NCBI GenBank assembly: GCA_022447165.1
Contig: JAKVBR010000037.1
Coordinates: forward strand, 1 to 11,705
Reading direction: 5' to 3'
DNA length: 11,705 nt
Source: Phycisphaerales bacterium
Lineage (GTDB): Bacteria > Planctomycetota > Phycisphaerae > Phycisphaerales > SM1A02
Below are positions 5,554 through 11,705 of the stretch, piece after piece (position 1 is the stretch's first letter; the number at the start of each line of letters is the position of its first letter). Under the pieces are notes generated by a model. It made no database searches and was not told the origin of the DNA. It saw only the letters and a list, made by a program, of their open reading frames with translations. A program made the translations under genes and the position numbers.

Positions 5554-8359
5554 CGTGTTCCCCCTCGCCAAATGCGTTGCTGTCTTGGCAAATCCAGCTG
5601 AATTCCTTGGAATACTTTGGAGCAGGCGATTCAGGCTGTCCGCCAAACTCACAGTTGGCAATCCCTTTTAAACACGATTGAATTGTTGGCTCGATACTTT
5701 GTTCTAAATCATCGCTTACGTCCAACAAATGAATTCCCGATTTTGATTCACTTGAAGCAATGTTAAAGTAACCAAGTTGAATATCAGAAAATGACTCTAA
5801 GCCCTCTGCTAACTCTGGGATTTCTTTGAGAAGGCGACGATACAAAGGTAATTGCAAATCAACCCAACTATGATTTTTGATATGTGTTTGGTTCGGTTGA
5901 GCTGAACCAGTTTTGTAATCAAGTACTCTGATCGCGCCGCTATTGTGCTTCTCAATTCGATCAATCTTTCCATGTACCGAGATCTGCTTATCATCAATGA
6001 CTACATCAAATGAAGCGCTCGCTTCTGATGCAAGAATCTTCCACCCTTCCTTTACAGTCATTGCGTGCTGTTTTGCAAAGAGTAGAATCCGATCTACTGC
6101 TACTTCGCGCTGTAGTTGGATTAATCCGGAGCGAATCTTTGGACTACCAAACCGCATCAGAAGTTGCTGATCAAGCCGTTCAAGCAAGTACTCTTCAATT
6201 TGTTTTGAATCTGCCCAAGCTCTGCGATCAGCATCTTCACTAAACTCCTGAAGAATGAGGTGAAATAGGATTCCGAAATCTTTATGGTCTAATTCAGGCA
6301 ATGCATCTTCGACCACTCGCAAGTGAAGGATGTGCTTAAGCCAATATCGGTAGGGACAACTCAAATAATCTTTGAAGGCAGTCACGCTGACTTTGCTTGG
6401 TTGCTCAATTGGGAAATCCGAAGGGCTTGGAAGTGGCATGCCTGCACCTTCCTGTTCTGGTGCCATCGATTTAGGGACCGTAGGCATTTCCCGTTCAAGT
6501 GACGCAGTAACTTTTAGAGCTCTCGTTGCAAGTTGTTTCGAGTCACTGCATTTCAACAACAGCGAAGAAGGTGTCAACGACTCACCTTCGAGCCCTTTAC
6601 GCGCAACGATAAGGTGGAGTGCGCCGTTTGTCGACCGTGATACTGCCATTGCTTCTAAAGCATGCGAATCTCTTGCAAGCCGTAACTCAACAGAATCGAC
6701 TCCAAGTGCGTGTTTCACTTGATTTGGGAAAAAGGGTGTTGTCTGATCATTGTGAATGGATTCTGCATCCATACCCAAAACAAACAGAAAAGGATCGTCT
6801 GCATTCAATGCCTCAAGCCAACCAACAATCTCGACAGCGTTTTCATTCGGGTATTCTGGCAGCACTGTAGTTCTCAACCGTTCGATGACCGTTCGCAGCA
6901 CTTCTTCCATTGTTAACTGAAGCGTTTGCTCGCCAAGCATTGCATCTGCTTCATCAATGAGTTCTAGTGTTCCAAAAATGGTGCGGAACACTCCAAGCAT
7001 TGGGGATTCTGAACGAAGATTAACCTCGCCGTAGAGTTCCATAAGAAACGCTCGAATACACTCGATGTTTTGAGTTGTTGAATCTGATGAGTGATAGAGT
7101 TGATGCTTGCTATACAACCCATGCACGGTTTCAAACATGGATGACGCTTTCTCAAACTTCTTCTCCTCTCGTTTGATGACTCTTAAAGCATCAGCAATCA
7201 AGAAGTCTGGCAAATATTGCATTCTCCAATCGTCAAATGATGCAATGTCTTGCTCTTGAATGCCCAACAAGTCGACGATATCTGGATGGCGAATCAGTGA
7301 CGCAAATGCATTGACGCTACGTGTTGTCATCCACTCTACACTGGTCTGCAAAAGTAAGAATGGAAGCGTTTGTGTAACATTTTGGCCACTCGCTACACGA
7401 GTTTGAATGCCATAATCCTCGATGTATTTTTTGACAACCGCGCTGTTTGGTTCGTCTGTCACGCTGACAAGTAACTCATCAACAGGAATTCCATTTTCAC
7501 TGTTGATTGCATGTAGCAAGACTGAGGACTGATGACTTGGAGTGCCCGCTACATGAATGCAGTCATCGGGAATACTTAAAGTGCGATTGCTCCAATACTC
7601 AACATCAACGATGCCGAGATTGTTAAACCCGCCGCTACACTCTTCTGGCGCACGGATGAGAACGTCTAGCAGTTTGCCTGCGTTGCAATAGTTATTCATT
7701 GCGTGCGCAATGAGTGGTTGCAAATCTGTGATGCCAACAAGAACCAACTCCTCAACGTTGCAGTTTTGTGGATCGAGTACAGCGTTCTGAACTGCGTGAT
7801 GTTCAAGCGAATATCCCTCATTTTGCAATGTTTCTGAGACGTTACCAATCAGTGTTTCAAGAAGTTCAAATCGTTCAATCGCTTCTGGTGTTGGAAGTCC
7901 AAGTGCTTCACTACTCCATGATGTTGGATTAAATTGGACACCTGCGTGAGTGCAAAGTCGAAGTGATTTAGAAATCTGCTCTGCATAACTACGCCAATCT
8001 TTATTAAAGTGTGCGCCAAACAATTTTATGATTTCACTGTCATCAAGCTTCTGAAGTTCCTTACCAATGAGTAATTTCACTACAAGTTCATCTGCAACAC
8101 TGACATCGCTTGGCAAACACGAGAGCGTAAATTGATACGGAGTCTCAATTAGAGGAAGTGCAATGCCATGTCCCCCTTCACCTGCTAAGTGAAGCAAATT
8201 GGATCTCAACTGCCTTGCTGCAGAACGGCTTTGCACAATCACTTTAAGCGATGGTGTTGTTGCACTACCCACATGCAACTTGTGTTCAAGCAACCACTTG
8301 GCGCACGTTTCCATGAACGGTTTTTGCCATCCCAGATAGTGATGTTGAGGGGATTTCAT
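5540..8359 (-). CDS. addB: AddB-type helicase-nuclease subunit with C-terminal PD-(D/E)XK nuclease
   Basis: 939 residues from ATG 8359. The N-terminal two thirds have no Walker A motif, which fits AddB, whose helicase fold is degenerate and used for DNA recognition. The C-terminal RecB-like nuclease shows VTAFKDYLSCPYRYWLK (Cys668), FGILFHLILQEF (His700), GKIDRIE (Asp800), RVLDYKTG (Asp814, Lys816) and DLQLPLYRRL (Gln836), a complete set of catalytic positions. AddB proteins often hold a 4Fe-4S cluster on one Cys before the nuclease and three closely spaced Cys after it; here the later cysteines are widely spaced, so the cluster is doubtful. Its partner addA follows with a 14-bp overlap. The frame is open up to TTG 8467, but ATG 8359 places the HYLGWQKPF segment close to the N terminus, where I expect it, and leaves dyad-rich DNA upstream non-coding. 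No good ribosome binding site precedes ATG 8359; GTG 8374 is an alternative. Confidence 0.88.
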   Translation of the reverse strand: MKSPQHHYLGWQKPFMETCAKWLLEHKLHVGSATTPSLKVIVQSRSAARQLRSNLLHLAGEGGHGIALPLIETPYQFTLSCLPSDVSVADELVVKLLIGKELQKLDDSEIIKLFGAHFNKDWRSYAEQISKSLRLCTHAGVQFNPTSWSSEALGLPTPEAIERFELLETLIGNVSETLQNEGYSLEHHAVQNAVLDPQNCNVEELVLVGITDLQPLIAHAMNNYCNAGKLLDVLIRAPEECSGGFNNLGIVDVEYWSNRTLSIPDDCIHVAGTPSHQSSVLLHAINSENGIPVDELLVSVTDEPNSAVVKKYIEDYGIQTRVASGQNVTQTLPFLLLQTSVEWMTTRSVNAFASLIRHPDIVDLLGIQEQDIASFDDWRMQYLPDFLIADALRVIKREEKKFEKASSMFETVHGLYSKHQLYHSSDSTTQNIECIRAFLMELYGEVNLRSESPMLGVFRTIFGTLELIDEADAMLGEQTLQLTMEEVLRTVIERLRTTVLPEYPNENAVEIVGWLEALNADDPFLFVLGMDAESIHNDQTTPFFPNQVKHALGVDSVELRLARDSHALEAMAVSRSTNGALHLIVARKGLEGESLTPSSLLLKCSDSKQLATRALKVTASLEREMPTVPKSMAPEQEGAGMPLPSPSDFPIEQPSKVSVTAFKDYLSCPYRYWLKHILHLRVVEDALPELDHKDFGILFHLILQEFSEDADRRAWADSKQIEEYLLERLDQQLLMRFGSPKIRSGLIQLQREVAVDRILLFAKQHAMTVKEGWKILASEASASFDVVIDDKQISVHGKIDRIEKHNSGAIRVLDYKTGSAQPNQTHIKNHSWVDLQLPLYRRLLKEIPELAEGLESFSDIQLGYFNIASSESKSGIHLLDVSDDLEQSIEPTIQSCLKGIANCEFGGQPESPAPKYSKEFSWICQDSNAFGEGEHDDSE

Positions 8360-8396
8360 ACTTGAGTGCACGCTACCAAATCCCCAAAGTAGACCC

Positions 8397-8412
8397 TGAC
8401 AACATCTTGTCA
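8397..8412. promoter_or_regulatory. Dyad 1 upstream of addB
   Basis: A perfect inverted repeat, TGACAA and TTGTCA separated by CATC, is centred about 45 bp before the proposed addB start. Its 6-4-6 architecture matches that of a second dyad 32 bp further upstream, suggesting an operator pair. No regulator is identified. Confidence 0.4.
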
Positions 8413-8428
8413 CTAACTCTGCATTTTT

Positions 8429-8444
8429 TGTGGATTGTTCCACA
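8429..8444. promoter_or_regulatory. Dyad 2 upstream of addB
   Basis: A perfect inverted repeat, TGTGGA and TCCACA separated by TTGT. Outer TG/CA and inner A/T bases agree with the dyad at 8397-8412, and the two centres are 32 bp apart, about three helical turns. A further dyad, GCAAG and CTTGC around TCC, lies at 8453-8465. The dyads would be inside coding DNA if addB began at TTG 8467. Confidence 0.4.
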
Positions 8445-8476
8445 GCAAGTAAGCAAGTCCCTTGCAATCAATGACT

Positions 8477-8502
8477 TAAAACGATTTTACAGGTGCCGAT
8501 AA
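8477..8502 (+). promoter_or_regulatory. Sigma28 (FliA)-like promoter motif
   Basis: TAAA (8477-8480) is followed after 14 bp by GCCGATAA (8495-8502). The textbook flagellar sigma28 promoter is TAAA, 15 bp, GCCGATAA, so the -10 octamer is an exact match and the spacing is one short, or exact if TTAA at 8476-8479 is used. It points away from addB into a plus-strand stretch that ends in a terminator. Similarity to the proteobacterial consensus is seen; use by this organism is inference, and no flagellar gene is in the window. Confidence 0.45.
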
Positions 8503-8508
8503 AAACCT

Positions 8509-8745
8509 CAAAAAAATATGCTTTGCGTAAGTTTTTGGAAGATATTGGGTTGTATGCAAACGCCGAAAAAAAGCAAAATTTTGAACTCAATTTTGACCAA
8601 AACCATGTGGAACTGCCGATAACCTTAAAGGCGAAGTTGTGGAACGCATGCGTGCAACCATTACTCGAAAGAGTGCTCGTTGCGTTCCTTCTCTTCTCTT
8701 CTCTTCCATCACCCTTGGATTCTCGGATTCAAGGGTGATTTTTTT
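8509..8745 (+). ncRNA. Candidate small RNA unit between addB and the ABC ATPase gene
   Basis: A plus-strand stretch bounded by a promoter-like motif upstream and an intrinsic terminator downstream, with both flanking genes on the opposite strand. The predicted transcript is about 235 nt, or about 115 nt if a second GCCGATAA (8615-8622) is used. A stem is formed by GGAACGCA (8641-8648) and TGCGTTCC (8681-8688), enclosing a hairpin ACTC-GAAA-GAGT (8663-8674) with a GNRA-type loop. ACGCATGCGT (8644-8653) is self-complementary and would compete with the long stem. A pyrimidine tract of TTCTC repeats (8689-8706) links to the terminator. It does not match RNase P, tmRNA or SRP RNA signatures that I know. 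A weak reading frame from GTG 8493 to 8738 runs through the terminator stem and looks non-coding. The transcript start is approximate. Confidence 0.45.
8708..8745 (+). terminator. Strong intrinsic terminator, plus strand
   Basis: Perfect 10-bp stem ATCACCCTTG (8708-8717) and CAAGGGTGAT (8730-8739), a 12-nt loop, then a run of T to 8745. The opposite side of the stem lacks a T-run, so termination is directional for plus-strand transcripts. No annotated plus-strand gene precedes it, which implies an unannotated transcript. The T-run overlaps the stop codon of the opposing ABC gene (8744-8746), and the stem could also protect that message's 3' end. Confidence 0.88.
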
Positions 8746-9346
8746 ACAACTCAATTGTTTGTGTTGACAGTGCATCGATGTCATGACGATGTGTTGCAAG
8801 AACAACCGCGCATTGCTGATTAGCGCAAACATCTTCGATGCAGTTAACTAATGTTTGAACTAAAGCATCGTCTAACGACACAAATGGCTCATCGAGCAAC
8901 AACACCTTTGGACTATTTACAATTGCTCTGCCAAATGCAACACGCTTGCGTTCTCCCCCGCTTAAGTTTGCAACTGTGTCATTCACTTGATTATGTAAAT
9001 CTAACTGAGTAAGAATTGCAGCAATTGATTCATGGCATTTTTTGTTCGACGCCATCTCAAGATTGCGCTTTACACTTAAATGCTCATACAGTGGTTGTTG
9101 TTGCATCATGATACCAATCGACCTAGACCTTGGTGTTTCGGATGTAACGTTCATCTGATCCACAAACACCTCACCATATGTGGGTTTGAGTATCCCCATG
9201 ATGCAGTGCAAGAGCGTTGTTTTTCCTACACCCGATGGCCCCCGCACAATTGCGAGTTCTCCTTTTTGAACTTCAAATGAGATATCTTTAAATATCTCAT
9301 TCCCATTTTCAAAACGCTTTGAAAGTTGGGTTACAGTAAGAGACAT
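8744..9346 (-). CDS. Orphan ABC transporter ATP-binding protein
   Basis: 200 residues, a single nucleotide-binding domain and no membrane segment. Motifs: Walker A GPSGVGKTT (36-44), Q-loop MMQQQPL (80-86), signature LSGGERKR (128-135), Walker B VLLLDEP (148-154), D-loop region SLDD (157-160) and H-loop His186 in ATHR. All catalytic positions are intact, so it should hydrolyse ATP to drive transport across the inner membrane. It ends soon after the H-loop and lacks the C-terminal regulatory domain of larger importer ATPases; overall it resembles small importer or LolD/ThiQ-like ATPases, but the substrate cannot be told. No permease or binding protein is adjacent, so its partners are elsewhere or it works with a shared permease. 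The ATG is 28 bp from the divergent metallohydrolase ATG. No clear ribosome binding site precedes it, so translation may be weak or leaderless. Confidence 0.9.
   Translation of the reverse strand: MSLTVTQLSKRFENGNEIFKDISFEVQKGELAIVRGPSGVGKTTLLHCIMGILKPTYGEVFVDQMNVTSETPRSRSIGIMMQQQPLYEHLSVKRNLEMASNKKCHESIAAILTQLDLHNQVNDTVANLSGGERKRVAFGRAIVNSPKVLLLDEPFVSLDDALVQTLVNCIEDVCANQQCAVVLATHRHDIDALSTQTIEL
9276..9301. promoter_or_regulatory. 26-bp dyad inside the ABC gene, upstream of the metallohydrolase
   Basis: Perfect 10-bp arms AATGAGATAT (9276-9285) and ATATCTCATT (9292-9301) flank CTTTAA. It lies within the ABC coding sequence (codons for residues about 16-24) and 74-99 bp before the metallohydrolase ATG. 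Because only 28 bp separate the two start codons, this is where a promoter or operator for the plus-strand gene would have to lie. Function is inferred from position and symmetry only. Confidence 0.4.
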
Positions 9347-9362
9347 AGGACCGCATCATAAC

Positions 9363-9367
9363 GAGGA
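9363..9367 (+). promoter_or_regulatory. Ribosome binding site of the PHP metallohydrolase gene
   Basis: GAGGA at 9363-9367 lies 7 nt upstream of ATG 9375, which begins a hydrophobic signal sequence. This fixes the start of an incomplete gene for which no stop is available in the window. Confidence 0.7.
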
Positions 9368-9374
9368 AAACAAC

Positions 9375-11705
9375 ATGCATTCTTTAATGATTTTGATATT
9401 TTGCTTATCACCCGCCCCAGCAGCAGATGAGGCAAAACCATTTGCAACTTTGAAATACTCAGTTACGGATAGCAAAGGCAATCCGATTCCAGCGCGCATC
9501 ACCCTCACAGATGAACTCATGACGCCGATGAAGTTGTTTACGAATCCGGATGCTGACCCTTTGGCATTGGCAATCCGCAATCATGCCTTCTATACATTGC
9601 ATGGAGAGGGAGAGATTACCGTTCCAGCAAGCACGTGGGACATGATGGCATCACACGGCATCGAATGGTCAATCGACACAACAACGATGACTTTTGAACG
9701 AGGCAAAAAGTATGAATGGCATGCAACACTCGTTCATGAAGTAGACACCACCGATTGGGTCAGCGGTGATTTTCATTTACATACGCTCACGCACAGTGGT
9801 CACGGCGATTCAAACATGAACGAACGCATCATCTCAATCGTTGGAGAAGGGCTTGAGTTCGCAGTAGCAACCGACCACAACCACAACACTGATTATCAAC
9901 CGATTATTGACGACTTAGATGCTCATGAGCATCTCACTGCTGTCGTTGGCAATGAGGTCTCGACGAGCTATGGTCATATGAATATCTTTCCACTGCACGC
10001 AGAATCTGAAGTTATTGATGAAAAGTTAGAAGCGCACGAATTGTTTACTGCGATTAGAAATGAACATAACGAATTCAACACCGTTCCAATCATTCAAATC
10101 AACCACCCTCGCTGGGGCAACATAGACTACTTCGGAGCACGCAAACTCGACCCCATCACTGGAGAATCAACCCATGACCAATTCTCGTGGGACTTCGATT
10201 CGATTGAACTCTTAAATGAAAATCCTGGGTGGGGTTTTCATGATGCGGAAATTGCAGATATTGAAACGAGTAGCAGTGAGTTTAGTGTGCTCAGAGATTG
10301 GTATAACTTTCTAAATGCTGGTCGAAAGATTGCTGCTGTTGGAAACAGCGACAGCCACACTGTGATTAAAAACATCGCTGGCATTCCACGCAACTATGTG
10401 TTCACTGGAAATGATGATGCATCGAACATCGACCCTGCAGTCATTAACCAAGCAATCCGAGATGGGAATTTATTCACAACAACTGGGCCATTCTTAAGAA
10501 TGACTGCAAATGGACAACCGCTTGGATCAACTGTTTCGCTCGAGTACCCACAAATCGATGTACAACTCGATGCGCAAGTTGCATCATGGATTGATCTCGA
10601 CTCCATTGCCATTATTCAAAATGGAGAAGAAGTTGCAAACATTGGTTTCGAAGGCAAAAGAGATGGGCCGCTCCATGTTCGCCCAAGAGCGCTCATCAAT
10701 GCACCACGCGATTGCTGGATAATTGCAATCGCAAAAGGTGATGAACCAATGAAGCCATATGTGTTGCATGACAAGCGGGATGTCACACCACTTGCGATAA
10801 CAAATCCCATCTACATCGATGCCAATGGTGATGGAAAGTGGACGCCGCCATCTGAGTATCTCGCAAATGCGCTTGAACAAAACAAAGATGATTTCAATGT
10901 CCTTATGCGTTTGTTTAATGAATTGAACCCTACTGAACAGTCCGTGCTTATTCTGGAAAGTGCTGTATATCCGAGTGTTGCATCGAAGTTTGTTCGCTTG
11001 GGTTTGAGCTCTGACCACAGGGTTGTCAAACTTGCTGCGTGCAAGACTGCCCAGATTGTTAAAGATGAACAACTTGTTGAGTTACTCATTGCAACGATGG
11101 ACAACCCAAAGAACGACCGCTTTCTTGCGTATAGCGCTTGGGCTGCAGTCGATGCAACCAATCCTGAAATCGGTAAAAACGAAATATATTCGTATGCTGA
11201 ATCGCATGGTTGGGAGAATGCCAAGCGATATTCCACTGTGTACCCAATGAATGTTGCAGGTGAGTTTGTTAAGGAATGGGAAGTTGCGCGTTACTTTGCA
11301 ATCGCAAATGATGACAATCGTCTTTCAAATTTAGCAGAACAGAAACAGATTCCTGAGCCAGGCATCGTGTCGATTACGCTTCCTACAACGACTGAAGGCA
11401 ATCCGCTTGCGTGGGAAGCGATGACTGCAGATGAAAATGGTTATCTCAATTTGTCTCTCGGAAGTGAAACGGAAAATGTCATCGCATATGCTCGTTGCTT
11501 TTTATGGAGTCCAGATGACCGCGAAGTAGATGTCACAATTGGGAGTGATGATGCATGCCGACTTTGGATCGATAACGAACTTGTTTGGGATGACGCGACA
11601 TGGCATTCTGCAACTCCAGACCAGAACTTCATCACGATTAAACTGAATAAGGGTTGGAATGCCGCTCTCTTTAAGGTGTTGAATGGCCTCAAACAGATGG
11701 GGCTC
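9375..11705 (+). CDS. Secreted PHP-domain metallohydrolase (CehA/McbA-like), 777 codons, cut by window edge
   Basis: Open from ATG 9375 to the right edge. Residues 1-17 form a signal peptide (a hydrophobic LMILIF core, then PAPAA), so the protein should be exported. A beta-rich region with GNPIPARITLTDE follows, then a PHP metal-dependent phosphoesterase domain with a full set of candidate ligands: DFHLHT (His134, His136), ATDHNH (Asp167, His168), GNEVS (Glu194), GHMN (His201), INHPRWG (His244), GNSDSHT (Asp326, His328). The family also contains CehA/McbA carbamate hydrolases, so ester or carbamate cleavage is as possible as phosphoester cleavage; the substrate is unknown. A DANGDGK calcium-loop-like motif is at 482-488, a helical HEAT-like stretch at about 495-620, and the C-terminal part (about 690-777), with GSDDACRLWIDNELVW and LNKGWNAALFKVLNG, resembles a beta-sandwich module common in PVC-group secreted proteins. 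The divergent ABC ATPase is the nearest neighbour; a shared role is not shown. Confidence 0.88.
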   Translation, partial: MHSLMILIFCLSPAPAADEAKPFATLKYSVTDSKGNPIPARITLTDELMTPMKLFTNPDADPLALAIRNHAFYTLHGEGEITVPASTWDMMASHGIEWSIDTTTMTFERGKKYEWHATLVHEVDTTDWVSGDFHLHTLTHSGHGDSNMNERIISIVGEGLEFAVATDHNHNTDYQPIIDDLDAHEHLTAVVGNEVSTSYGHMNIFPLHAESEVIDEKLEAHELFTAIRNEHNEFNTVPIIQINHPRWGNIDYFGARKLDPITGESTHDQFSWDFDSIELLNENPGWGFHDAEIADIETSSSEFSVLRDWYNFLNAGRKIAAVGNSDSHTVIKNIAGIPRNYVFTGNDDASNIDPAVINQAIRDGNLFTTTGPFLRMTANGQPLGSTVSLEYPQIDVQLDAQVASWIDLDSIAIIQNGEEVANIGFEGKRDGPLHVRPRALINAPRDCWIIAIAKGDEPMKPYVLHDKRDVTPLAITNPIYIDANGDGKWTPPSEYLANALEQNKDDFNVLMRLFNELNPTEQSVLILESAVYPSVASKFVRLGLSSDHRVVKLAACKTAQIVKDEQLVELLIATMDNPKNDRFLAYSAWAAVDATNPEIGKNEIYSYAESHGWENAKRYSTVYPMNVAGEFVKEWEVARYFAIANDDNRLSNLAEQKQIPEPGIVSITLPTTTEGNPLAWEAMTADENGYLNLSLGSETENVIAYARCFLWSPDDREVDVTIGSDDACRLWIDNELVWDDATWHSATPDQNFITIKLNKGWNAALFKVLNGLKQMGL

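Noticed and set aside
5554..5661. Longer addA frame opening at 5661
   Set aside because: It overlaps addB far beyond the 14-bp coupling overlap; ATG 5553 has a strong GAGGGGG site and puts Walker A at the usual distance from the N terminus.
8360..8467. Longer addB frame opening at TTG 8467
   Set aside because: TTG start, no good ribosome binding site, unusual Cys-rich extension and dyad-rich DNA; ATG 8359 places the HYLGWQKPF segment near the N terminus. Not fully excluded.
8493..8738. Plus-strand 81-codon reading frame
   Set aside because: Its GTG overlaps the promoter-like -10 motif, its end runs through a terminator stem, and its C-terminal third is translated pyrimidine repeat; better explained as RNA.
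9402..9404. Cys10 of the metallohydrolase as a lipoprotein attachment site
   Set aside because: The residues before it (LIF) do not fit a lipobox; a cleavage site after PAPAA fits ordinary secretion better.

Overview
The window reads as chromosomal DNA of a member of the Planctomycetota or the wider PVC group. The lineage clues are an ECF-like sigma factor fused to an N-terminal FHA domain and a large secreted PHP-family metallohydrolase with accessory domains of the kind common in planctomycetes. By eye the base composition leans to AT, so a marine or free-living low-GC planctomycete is my guess; this is inference. No mobile element, CRISPR array or rRNA was found.

Layout: (1) positions 1-705, minus strand, hold the N-terminal 235 codons of a PaaN-type aldehyde dehydrogenase that continues beyond the left edge. 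(2) A divergent intergenic region leads into 871-1884, plus strand, the FHA-sigma fusion. (3) A tRNA-Arg(CCU) gene at 1914-1987 follows, and then crcB, a fluoride channel gene, whose ATG lies only two bases after the tRNA 3' end. (4) crcB converges tail to tail, with a 3-bp gap, on a two-gene operon of about 6 kb on the minus strand: addB (5540-8359) then addA (2389-5553). These encode the helicase-nuclease that processes double-strand breaks for recombination, and they overlap by 14 bp. (5) Upstream of addB is a dense cluster of short dyads, then a plus-strand stretch (about 8477-8745) with no convincing protein. It begins with a sigma28-like promoter motif, contains a stem with a GAAA loop, and ends in a strong intrinsic terminator, so it looks like an uncharacterised small RNA unit. 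(6) An orphan ABC ATPase lies on the minus strand (8744-9346). (7) Divergent from it, with 28 bp between start codons, is a secreted PHP metallohydrolase (9375 to the right edge, incomplete).

Apart from addB-addA, the genes do not form an obvious pathway; this looks like ordinary chromosome with independent small units. The parts most worth a second look are the orphan plus-strand RNA unit and its promoter-like motifs, the tRNA-crcB junction that would give a nearly leaderless crcB message after tRNA processing, an apparent repeat-derived in-frame insertion in the AddA linker, the paired dyads before addB, and the FHA-sigma fusion.
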